From Lethocerus indicus (taxonomy: Eukaryota > Arthropoda > Insecta > Hemiptera > Belostomatidae), in the NCBI GenBank assembly GCA_019843655.1, contig JACDQD010000105.1:5270001-5334000 (forward strand): 64,000 nucleotides of DNA, given 5' to 3'. Shown here in pieces: positions 12,401 to 24,600 of this stretch. The stretch's first letter is position 1, and each line of letters starts with the position of its first letter. The notes beneath the pieces are model-generated. The model saw nothing but the letters and a program-made list of their open reading frames with translations. It was not told where the DNA came from and ran no database searches. Both the position numbers and the translations under genes were made by a program.

Positions 12401-15400
12401 ATAAGATTAAAGCAACCTATAGCAGCTTTAACTACCTCACTAAATTATTGGCAAAAGCTCCACGAGGGTTGGAATATCATCACTTACGCGTTTTTTTCTA
12501 TCTCCACTCCCCTGTTTGGTCCTATGCTAACCGTTTTCGCCTTCTTGGCAATAACATTTCAACAATTTAACAAAACCTAAATAAAAATAAGGGATAAACA
12601 CACGAACATTATCAACCGTTTTATTATTACTTTAACATACCTTTAATCTTTTGATTACAGAAGTACTAATGAAAAGTCCCTATTTTCCTATAGTATTTAC
12701 ACATATATACGATTCCCAATGGAGGGAAACGACAGAATTTCCCGATGGGTACAGGTTCGGACGAGCGACATTAATGTTTCATAAGGTCAGGGGTCACACC
12801 GAACTTCCTCTTCTTGCGCCAAATTTCTAACGGTCCTAGTAAAAAAAATATAAATAACTAAACTTGTTATTTCAAATAATGGTTTATGTTATCCTGCATC
12901 CTGCACTATGAAATCTCCCGTTCGATAATCATCTGAAAATATTTTATTGTTCGTTGTTTATTGTCCAGAAAATATCGCAGAAGAACGACAGCTTGTGAGC
13001 AGTGTTGCTTAGCGTTAGATGTCGGTGTAATTGTTTTAATGCAGGATGTAATTAATGTGATCTGGGTGCGGGAACGGAACACTTCGGTGTCCCCCGCGGG
13101 CTGTATTGATAGGGAGGAGTTGATAGGGTGAAAGGGGGTTTGGTGAATACACCGGACCCCATTACTGTCCCCATAGCGCATTGTCCTCTTATAGTGTTGG
13201 CCGGCCGCGATTGCGCCGACATATTTAGACGCAATGCCGCGGAACAATCGAATTAACAGAAACATCCGGCTCGTACCCAAAATAAATCCATCAACGTCGT
13301 AAATACTCCACTCGGCCTTGTTTATGACCGTATTGGAGCCAGTTATATAAAATCAAATCACAATATATTCGAGCAAACATATGATTTTCGTTCTAACTCT
13401 AATTTAGAGACTAATATTGGAACTGGGTAGAGTAGGGAATTGAAGAACGCGAGGGAATAAATAGTACGCGTCATTCTCCCGAACTCGTTCCAATTTGTTT
13501 TCCTTTATACCTTTTATTAATAAATATACATGTAGAGCTACTATATATTGGTTTCTTGCTGCGGGAAGTCTGTTTGTCTTGGCTAGAATCTACCCATCAC
13601 TGACATTAAAAATATGGCGATTTTGGAGGTTGGGAATTAGAATAATATTGAGGAATAGCGTTCCAACACTATACCAAATAATATTAATATACCCTTTAGC
13701 AAGGTGAATGGTGCTTGAAGCAATAGAGACATTCGTCGCAATAGGTAACGTGCGGCTCCGCAACGTGCGGAGTGACAGAAAACTAAAGATGACAATTCAT
13801 AAAAACCTTTATACTCGCGAATCTAAAACAAACGCAGAAAAATGAATAGAACGCGGAAACATGGAACCAATTCGACGTCCGCACTAGTTGGCAGAGGTGG
13901 CTTCCCAACTGATTAACCTATGTTACGCCTGTGTTAGTAGATGCTACTGCAGAGTCAGCGTTCCAACTTGATTAGCGAACCGTGTCCGTACCTCAATCTA
14001 CGGTAACAATGTTTTGATTCCCAAGGCTCTGCAGCTATTACCTGGACCACCTCCACCTGCACCTCCTGGAGCAAGCACCTGCTCCACCTTGTCGTCTAAC
14101 GTCCTTATGTAAGAGGGGACGTCAGGAATTCGGAAGTAGACGGATTGCTACAGTGTACCTCCACTAGTTTATACTTGAGCAAAATTGTAAAAGGCTGAAT
14201 GAAAACCTCAAGCGGAAATGGGCAACCTCCTCGCGACCGTCCAACCTCCTCTAGTGTAGACTGCTTTCTTGGTAAAATGACTCGGGTCACTCAGAGCTCA
14301 TCTTCACATGCGACGCCTGTCCTACCACTGGGAGCGTCCCAGCGGGAAAAAGGAAGAATGGGATCAAGTGCTGCGAGACTACCCGATTCATAAAGCCAGA
14401 AGAGCATCCCGTGATAGCAGTAGGCATCAGAACTCTTCGTCGTTCCTACGTCGACACTTTTTAGAGCTCGGAAAATTAACATAAATGGTTTTTTCCCAGA
14501 GATCCACCACGGACGAGTTACTTTCCGCGAGGTTTCTCCCACCATCAGTAGACAACCTCTCAAAGGACTCCTTAAAGTTACGGGGCTGAGTGGAGTAGTT
14601 GCTAACAGGAAGGGGCCTAGCAATTCAAGAGAGGAAAGTACTCCTAAATGTCCTAAATAGATCAGTTATGGGACTAAGAAAACAACAAAATATTTACGGG
14701 CCATATCTTTCGTAAATCCTCCAGCGGTCCCCCATAAAGTCCACTGAAGTTTCATCCAGTATTTGTTACCTGGAGTAGCTCCTTCCCTCGACTATTTTGC
14801 CGAGCAATTTAGCTTTTATGAGCTCCGAGGACCACCTAGCCCGCCTTCGGCGGTGGTCTGTTCGTTTTTAATATATTATATACAAAGTATGTCAGGAGGT
14901 AGAATTGTGTGGTCCCTTCTGTTTCTTTGTCCTTATTCGGTCGCCGTCTGGACATTTTAAAAATTATTTTATGTGAATAGTATCACGTCTATGGGGTTAT
15001 GTGCAGTTTTAAAAAAAAAACGACTAACCATTTGTAGGGCGTGTCATTCCTCAATTGTTTTGTCAATAAAGCCTAGAATTGTTTTGTCTCAACGCAGAAT
15101 TTATGATGAAAAGATAATTAAACTACTGGAAAAGCAGAATATTGTAGAAGAGCGGCGCTCTGGGCTAATCCGGATATACAACAAATCCTGATAATGAATT
15201 TGGCATGTAATCCGGCCGTATAAATCAAGTTCTAAATCGTGTTACTGATTTATCGTATTTTAGAGCGTTTTCCCGGATTAAGGACGTAGAAATAATGGCA
15301 ATTTTGGACATTCGGAGTTCAAATAATATTGAAGAATGGCGGTCCATAATAGAGTTAACCTTTTTTCCCAAATAAGAACGGAACGTACTGAATTGGAAGT

Positions 15401-15620
15401 AAAATATTGAACAGCCATAATGATTATGTAAAATTATTGTAACTAACATATCTTTGCAACACTTTAAATAAAACAAAAATTAATGTATATTAAAGTACGA
15501 TTTCATATTTGTATCTACTGTAACGTTCATTCATAGCTCCGAACTGATCAACAATAAGTTCGGGAGTTCAATTCTCGCTAGGTGCATAAACATCCCATTC
15601 ATTTCTACACAGGCCACGGT

Positions 15621-15662
<42 letters not shown>

Positions 15663-18600
15663 CGTACAAAATGAGATGTCAATTCTTTATTGATATCGAG
15701 TAACGTCACGCATTATAACCATTCAATTTGTTCTATAAAAGTGCTAATAAATCCAGGAATCGTTCGGCTCAGTAATCCCTTTCGTTTTAGCCGGATAGGG
15801 CAATAACCTTCGTTCCAGCCCTCTTCTTCCAGTGGAGGGACGGGACCCCCGAAACGGGATATTTGTTAGCGGGGGTTGTGGAAATGGGAAAAGTAAATTG
15901 GGGGGAGGGCGATGTCGAGGGGCGGCGAGCCCGAGGGGCCTGGAACAGCGCCGAAGGAAACGGAAGGAAGGAGGAGGCGGTGGGTGTATCGATCGATGAA
16001 AGGAGAGGAACGCCGGCACAATAACTCAGTCAAGAGCCCCTAGAGAGGCCCCCGCTTAAAAAAATTGCCCTCACCCCGCTCGCCCCTCCAACAGGGCGGC
16101 CGCTGAATCACTAAGTCCGCAGGGAGACTCACCCGCCACTCCTGATACGCCGACACTTCCTATTAATTATTCCCCTCTACTCCTGGGGGATGCCCCTCGC
16201 CAGAGTCCCCTGCCATCGGATGCTCGAAATTTGTTCTGCGCTCAGCCATCGGTCTTAACCCTTACGATATTAGACAATACACGGAAAGTGTCCACATAAC
16301 AATAACAACCAACAAGATAAAAATCATTGTCTTAATAATACATAAATATTTCATTAATATCTCATCGATTCGCACTCGGTGGTGCAAATCGATACATTCG
16401 AATGGACAATAAACGCCGATAAATAGATTTCAGGAATTATGATTTGATAACAGTACTGTCAAATTTAGAGAAGAAATAAACTACAATAAATCGTGGCCAT
16501 AAATATTTCACACGCCTATGTTCAATTATTCGAGTCCAGTTCTAACGGTCTAACATCTTATCGTCACTAAATAAGGGCATATATCTCCTGTAACTCCCAT
16601 TATCTGTACTGCCGTGTGTAAATTCGTTTCGCGGAATTGATGCACTATCGCGGCTCGCGTGTTCGGGATGGGTAGAGACACACTTTGAATTCATAATTAC
16701 ATCCCTTATTATATACCCGCGGATGACTACAATCCGCTTCCATAATTTAAATTTTCAGAGGAGCAGTTCGCTTAATACGACGGAGAAGCACTGAACGCAC
16801 CATCACACAACTTCAACATGCTCGAAATGAATTGTGCGGAATTATAAATCGAACTAATTCCGACTTCGATTTAGTTTACTTAATCCAGCTCGATTTCAAT
16901 CAAGTGAGAGTTTCTTTTTCTCTCGAGAAATTAATCCCATTTATGCTACTGACAATTTTTTTTATTTATTACATCACAATCCATGTTTATTTTGATGCGG
17001 AAAATAATAAAATTTTCCGAGATAAACCACGTGTAATTTGAAGAACAGTCTCGTAATTTTTTACAGTCTCGTCCATTCACAATAATTACTACATTCATAA
17101 ATAAATAAATTGTCTTATTAAATGTATATAGTCAATTTAATGCACACCCACGTACACATCGCTTCATTATTTCAAGAGTATAACTTATGCTTTATAAAAA
17201 AGATTTTAATCCGCTTACCTTTGACCTTTCGAGCAGAAGCATTCCTGATTCCGGGCCCATCAGGTTGAAGGGGGCCTAAAGCAGAAAGTATCATCATTAA
17301 AATGCCGGCTCTTTCCAGCGGCGTCAACTTTGGCATTTCGGACAAAAACGTTCCGCGCCTTGGGTCAACATTTCAGGCAAAACTCCTTACTTTATTTTTA
17401 GTTAGTTTTGTTTGGAGATAATCATTTGTTTCGGTTTGTTAACAGAGAATTATTAAGATCTCTTAATCTGAAAGGTACAACTCACGAGTTTTTAAATTCG
17501 CAAATAACAGGCACCAACTTTGAATCAACCTAATAATTACATTATCGGGGTCTGCCTCGAGTGCTATATCTGGCGTAGGGCTAACTACATTTTGGACGCT
17601 CTAATCGCGTCATCTTTTTCTAAAAGGTCTAGCGACCCCCCACTCCATCTTCTACCTAATTAAGTAGGAGGGGGAGTGGGTCTGTGAAGTAACAGGGATT
17701 CGTGCCGTTAATTGATATAGGAATTTAATTATTTCCCCGAAACTTGAGAAGGGTGACTCAATAGCCAGGGGGTAATATTGCCACATGACAGTAATTATTT
17801 CCCATTGTTATATATTTATCGGTTATTTTTCCCTACAAAGCGGTTCATGACAATAAATGATTTATGCATGATATTCAGTATTACTTCATGACGAAAAGAT
17901 TGTTCAATAAATAACTTCTACAATCTTGATTGCATTTTCTAGAATCGTTCACTGAATTGTGAATTTTGAAAGCACGATATTATTAGTCACTATGACGACA
18001 AAAACTTACCTTTGAAAAATCTTTATCATTCGCGCTTTAGCTCAATTTCTATACTTTTCTTCTACCATGCGTTTGACACCTTAATGTTTCTGTCTATTTG
18101 TTTTCTATTCGTTTTGTCCGGCCATTAATATTTCGAATAAATTGACGTTGACCAAACCTCGTATTAGAACTAGCCCCATTAACATACTCATCCATTTAAA
18201 ATCTAACCGTAGCATGTACGTCAGCGAGAGAAAACGAAATTGTTACTGCCCACGAACACTGCGGTGCGTCACTTGCGGGTCGTTAACAAACCGTGCGCTG
18301 TTATTGTAATACCGGTAATGTTATTGTAATACCGGTAATGTTATTGTGATTCGGTTCCAGGATCTAATGAAGGGCGTCTCGGCTGAGTTTGTTTACCTGT
18401 TCATTGCTCTAACCGATTAACCGATCCTAAACTCAATTACCTCAGGTTCCACTATCTAATGGGACGCCCTCAGCGCTCCACAAGGTCATGATACAATGTA
18501 ATAGGAGGTAAACCTAATGTCATATGAATCAGTTCTATTAGAGGAACAATATTTCTTGAAGTTATTTTCTTCTGACGATTACATTAGGAGCGTTCGCAAT

Positions 18601-21600
18601 TAGGGATACTCAATGTTTCTATGCGGTGTACGAAATTGGATATAGTGAAGCAAATATCTTCGAATTTTATATATACTAGAGATCAGAACACATTGATTGT
18701 CATGCAATCATCAACTTCATGCACTCCAGTCTTATCTTAACAAACAGTGATGAAAAAACCTCAAACAAGGCGCAGGCGTTCTGATTATTTATCTGCCAAC
18801 AAATAAAAAATATATAATAAATATATAAGATATTTAAAAAACATATGATAAAACAGCATAATCTATGGACGGAAGATAGAAAGAAGCTGATAATATTGCG
18901 CGGAAATTCTCTCTGCACTCCCATATTAACACTCTGAGCCCAATGAATAATTTAGTCCACTCGGCACCTAGAGGGGGATTCACCGGGGGGCAAAAAAGCA
19001 GTAATTATGCGCGGATAAATTTAATAACCGGATACCTACCCCCGGGGGGGATGTAAATTTTGAGCCCTTAGGTGTTCCGGCCGGGAGGCGGCCGCGGTGC
19101 TCTAATATATAGAAGGTTCCGCCATATATCAGGATTACACGGGGAAGATGGGCGATGGAAGTGGGGGCGGCGGAGGGGGGAGCGCCTCCGGTTAAGAAAT
19201 GCTGACGTTCATCCCTGGAGGGCCCCTCCTAAGCTGGCCTGAATTATTGCCGGTAATCTAAATGCAAGCGGAGTTCATTCTTTCGGCGGCGTTATAGCCT
19301 CGGGCGCCTTATATTGCCAGGAATCGTGCCCTGCGGAAAAAAGAGAATGGTGAAAAGTCTTTTTCCGGTCGGAAAAAGACCCGTTTTCAATTGAATGAAT
19401 TGGAACGTTCAAATCGGTCTGAAAATAAAATAACGGCCCCGTCTGAAACGAAATTTAACGACATTCCGGGAGAGCCATTTCATAGTTTAAAAACTTGGAA
19501 GACAATTAACTTAATTTTAATTATCTCAATATAGGCATGTAGCTATTTCGTCCTAAGCTTTGGACCGGTAAAAGACTTTTCTTCGCAGGTTTATCGAAAC
19601 AAGCTTTCGGTAGCCAAGATGGAACTACATTTCGTTGCCGCTTTGAACGACCTTTTTTTAAAACTAATTTATTATTATTATTTACATATGAAAAAGAATT
19701 TTGAACTATAAATTACAAAGTAGATTTGCACTTTTTTTGCCCACTCTGCGTCTATGGGAGTTGAATATCGGCGTCGGGGGAAGAGATGAGGGAGCTGAGG
19801 AAGAGAGCGAGAGAGAGAGAGAGAGAGAGAGAGACTGTGCGGGCTCGCATATTCCTTTGAAGGCTGATATTTGAGGCCCCTTTGTGCCAGAAACAGGGGG
19901 CCACAGAAACGGGACGGGCAAAAATAAACGCGCTGCAATTTGCTCGACTTGATAGTTCATAGCAACTCGGAGGCCTTGTATTCCTGTTTAATTAATGTCT
20001 ACCTTTTCAGTTCGGTGGAAATTAAAAGAAAACATCGATAAGAGGAATTCGTGGCGACGAAGAGTTTAATTAAGCCGAATGAACGTTCCTAACGCTAGCA
20101 TAATTCGAGGGATATATTAAAAATTAGTTCGTGTATCACAGTTAACGGAAATCTCCGTTAAATCTGTTTACTGTCGACAGGCCCAGTAAAGTATTTATTT
20201 ACTTTGGACGCGGCAGTATAATATACAAGGGATCAGTTAGGCTGTTTCTCCCACTCCGAAGATTCCTTTAGTCAGTGCCACCAGACCAAGTTTTAAGTAC
20301 GTAGTGTGTTCTTGAACGATAACGATGCTTAATGCATAACCGTATTGCTTAACGTTTTTGCATTATTGACTTTTGAGGACACCACGGTGACGGTGAGTAC
20401 TATCGGCATGGTATTTATTCGCTCCATTCTGTAATTAATCGTGTTTTCAATGCGGTTCAGCAGAGGCTTCATACAAATTCTAAAAAATGAATCGACCCCT
20501 ATAAAATGATACCTTTCGCCGTTTCTACCATATAATTCTACTTTTCAAGTAAGCATTCTTAATCCGGACTTTTATAAATCGCACTCCCCCCTTTCGATTT
20601 ATTGTGAAAAAAAATTTCTGCACGCATAATACCAGCAGACGTTTCAATACAGTGCTCATAAAAAAGGTCCACTCGATGAAAATCTGCGGATGAGTTTTAA
20701 TTCCTCCGCTGGTTTCTAACCAAAGCGTAATTCTATTGAAATCTGAGTTCGTTAAAAGAATTTTGTTGAGAGGAGGTCCAGCCGGCTGGACGGACGCATC
20801 CGTCAGGCCGGTAAGGTCCCGTCCGCTCAGAAATTGAAAAGCCCCTTTTTTATGGTCCCCTCCTTACGGCCCGTTGAACAAATCCCATCCGACGAGAAGT
20901 CACCCCACCCGTCGGACGCCTTCCTTCCTATGTATAACCAATCAGCCGTCACAATAATGTCGACTGAATAAGAAGAGGGACCCGCCTCTGACGTCACCGC
21001 CGTCCTGATCGGTGGCCCGGAACCGATATCTCTCCCGAATTAGCACCCCCGACCACCCTTCCGCGATTAGCGACTTTCACCCCCTAGCGCACTGCCAGTA
21101 AAAAATTGCCTTCCCCCGCATTTCCTTCCCCAATCGTCGTACCCCCTAATCGAATTCAGACAGAGATTTATACCTACTAATTTCCCTTTAGACCGATTTA
21201 AATTTCAAACTGAAATTAATCCTCCAGTTAATGTCAGAAATGGAAATTCATCCCAAATGGAAATTTCTTTATTCGCATTTATTTTAGAACGAGTCATATG
21301 GAATTCATTCGTAAAACTTTAAAATGCTTGTATGTATAATGAACTATTACTTTGTTGTGTTACTGACATTTACTACTTGGACGTAACAGAGATGTACGTC
21401 ACTGCTGTTAGTGTAACTTTAGTGTCGTTTACAGTGCATCTATAGAACTTTTGGGCTGGAAACTACGATACTGCAGTTTTGGTAACGGGATGGTTATGTT
21501 TGTCAACATAAATATCGGAAAAGTTTGTTCTATCACAGTATCGATCGGTATATAGTATACAAAATATTGGTGGACCTTCAAAACGGTAATCACCCATTGA

Positions 21601-24600
21601 AGTATTTCGTATATCCAGAGAGTCAAATATTTTCTTATATACTACGGTATATAAAATTCCAGAGTAATTCCGATATAAGAGGCACCGGTATAGGCAGAAG
21701 GGCTGACAAATGTAATCCCAGTCCGGGAGTACGAGGTACGTGTATGACGTGACAATAATATATCCACTGGAAAAATGTCCATTGTCTCTATGTCGTTCCC
21801 TCTTTGTCTTTTTATCCCCATTCCCTATTCCCTCCATCACTCTCCCTCTCGGTCTCACTCTCACTCTCCCTCTCCCTCTCCCGCGTCGACATCGGCATCC
21901 ATTAAATGTGAAGGGCTGCCGGGATCCCACTCGGGTTATTGTCCAGCGGGCAAGGCCCCGTTTCCTCTTTCATATCGCGCGCACGATGTTTTGTCCAAAC
22001 CCCATTGTTCTTCCACACTTTCTCAATTTTCCTGCCCCAGTCCCGTCCCCTTTTTCTCGGAAAAAATGTCCCCCGTAGTCCCCGTACAATGGTAATATGT
22101 TCAAGACGTTTAATGTAAGCGTATATTGCAATCTCTTTCATTTTGTTTGATACCGAATACCGGATAGGTATTAGCGTTAGTGTCTCCTCACACTGGCAAG
22201 GACCCCGTTTGAATGGAAACGTGATTTAATATTGCAATGAATTTCTAATCTTTCGTAATGCATTACAAAAAACACAATATCTGCATATAATTAACGATAA
22301 AAACTGTAGTTCCGCATAAAAACTGTAGCAACTTATAGGATTACTGGTATGTGAATAAATATAGGACGTGTGATGGTAGATAAATTTGTATTGTACAGAG
22401 AGCAGGACTGGAAATAGTGATACAACGCCCTTTCATAATTCCCACGCGATTTAGCCTTTCGATTTGGCCTATCCAGTGAGCCGATCCGGGGCTAATAACT
22501 GTGTCACGGCAGTCACGCTCGTTTATCAATGAGCGATGAACCCGAAGGGGCATCCCTCCTTTTTATATAACGAAGCGGGGGAGGTATTTTTAGACAGAGT
22601 TTCCGTCCCTTAACCAATTTTATCTGTTTCCTTTATCTTTCGGATCCTTTCAGTTCTCGGAGGTATTATTAATACTTCTTTTGGGATACTTACTGCTATC
22701 CGCAAAGTAATTATTCGTACAATTCAATTTTTAAATATAAATACATTTTATATATCATATAAATATATATTTTATTTTAGGATACCTGTTTTGTGGTAAT
22801 CTAGTTACTTGGTGCAAGTAAATCCAACCAACTTTAGTTAAGTACATTTCCGCACCACCCTCAGGGGGCGCTAGTTTATCGGTGCATGTGCACGCAACGA
22901 ACTTTAGTTAAGTACATTTCCGCACCACCCTCAGGGGGCGCTAGTTTATCGGTGCAAGTAAATCCAACGAACTTTAGTTAAGTACATTTCCGCACCACCC
23001 TCAAGGGGCGCTAGTTTATCGGTGCAAGTAAATCCAACGAACTTTAGTTAAGTACATTTCCGCACCACCCTCAAGGGGCGCTAGTTTATCGGTGCAAGTA
23101 AATCCAACGAACTTTAGTTAAGTACATTTCCGCACCACCCTCAAGGGGCGCTAGTTTATCGGTGAAAATAAATCCAACGAACTTTAGTTAAGTACATTTC
23201 CGCACCACCCTCAAGGGGCGCTAGTTTATCGGTGCAAGTAAATCCAACGAACTTTAGTTAAGTACATTTCCGCACCACCCTCAAGGGGCGCTAGTTTATC
23301 GGTGCAAGTAAATCCAACGAACTTTAGTTAAGTACATTTCCGCACCACCCTCAAGGGCGCTAGTTTATCGGTGCAAGTAAATCCAACGAACTTTAGTTAA
23401 GTACATTTCCGCACCACCCTCAAGGGCGCTAGTTTATCGGTGCAAGTAAATCCAACGAACTTTAGTTAAGTACATTTCCGCACCACCCTCAGGGAGCGCT
23501 AGTTTATCAGTGCATGTGCACGCAACGAACTTTAGTTAAGTACATTTCCGCACCACCCTCAGGGGGCGCTAGTTTATCGGTGAAAATAAATCCAACGAAC
23601 TTTAGTTAAGTACATTTCCGCAACATATTCAGGGGGGCGCTAGTTTCACATAAAACATTCGTTGGCCGATAAACTAGCCCCCCTTGAGGGTGGTGCGGAA
23701 ATGTACTTAACTAAAGTTCGTTGCGTGCACTTGCACCGATTGACTAGATTTCTAAAAATAAACTTTTTTCAATTAATTTTGACTCAACAGGAAAACTTTT
23801 ATGATCGTAAATAACTGATACGTTTCCTGTCATATATTTGGAAGTCAGAACCAATTGTGACCAGTTGTGTGATCAAATATATATTTGACTGATAATCCGA
23901 CAAAGAGTTAAGCCGATTAACAAAACACCTGACAACCCAAATAAGACAAACAACATCCCCCAAAAACACAATAACAAGACACATCCACCACAACCAGACA
24001 ACCACCACAGAACAAGTCACAGTGCAGTGTGGATGCCCAAAAAACATCCAAAGTGACTAACTTTTGCAATTTTTCTCAAGAATTCTATTTTTTATTTGTT
24101 TACATTTTTTTCTAACTTTTCCATTTTGCTCTAAATTCCACGTGGCGACTGGTTCTTAAATTCGCAACGAATTCTGGCTTCTCCATCCTACCTACGAACG
24201 TAATAAGGACAGAATGTCTAGAATAATACGGCGTCACCCGATACTTGACCATCAATACACCACTGTAACGCGGGATAGTATCACGCAGCGCCGTCTCATT
24301 TCTAATTGATTTGTTACGCTTTAGCGCTTTCACTGGGCTCTTGCGCCCCATTTCTTTTCGTTCTCAATATCGTTCGTTTAGTGCTCTTGCACCGATAAAC
24401 TCATTGACAAGTGACAGTGACAGTGCAGTGAGGATGCCCAAAAAACATCCAAGTCCCAAAGTGACTAACACCGCTACTGAAGAAACCGGTCTAGCCAAAG
24501 AACAAACCAGCGAGAGGAGACAGAAAAACACGAAATTTACGATATATTTTATTCCTCTTTCATATTAGGGCGGCAGATATATATATCTCAAAAACTTCAA

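Larger units (their letters stand above)
15660..22780. other. Intron 1 segment with GC-rich patches
   Basis: GC-rich patches at about 15770-16260, 18960-19330 and 20760-21130 contrast with AT-rich surroundings. They may be regulatory; no gene, repeat family or RNA gene could be supported. Confidence 0.55.
22781..24545 (+). mobile_element. Long foldback element with 70-bp array, copy A
   Basis: Begins with GATACCTGTTTTGTGG, the complement of the tail end of the short copies, and then goes straight into the array of 70-bp units. After one inverted unit (23661-23739) come a unique core, the shared GC-stem module (24220-24300) and the right inverted end (about 24408-24530), which ends AACCAGCGAGAGGAGACAG. 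The left copy of the inverted end is missing. No transposase domain is visible. Confidence 0.8.

Noticed and set aside
14105..14623. Overlapping frames that might be a degenerate transposon protein
   Set aside because: No catalytic or family motif could be found in any frame, and the frames do not join.
15550..15595. tRNA gene or tRNA-derived SINE
   Set aside because: GGGAGTTCAATTCTCG resembles a T-arm, but no matching A box, acceptor stem or anticodon arm lies upstream.
22801..23648. CRISPR-like array (regular repeats with short variable parts)
   Set aside because: The host is eukaryotic, the variable part is only about 10 bases with two recurring types, there are no cas genes, and the array sits inside a transposon found in several copies.
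24112..24351. Minus-strand frame containing [12 protein letters not shown] ([11 protein letters not shown] in copies B and C), which resembles a retroelement integrase segment
   Set aside because: Matching frames in the other copies come from the GC-stem module. In the second family the same DNA is read in a shifted frame, and no other integrase motif is present. The likeness is probably chance.
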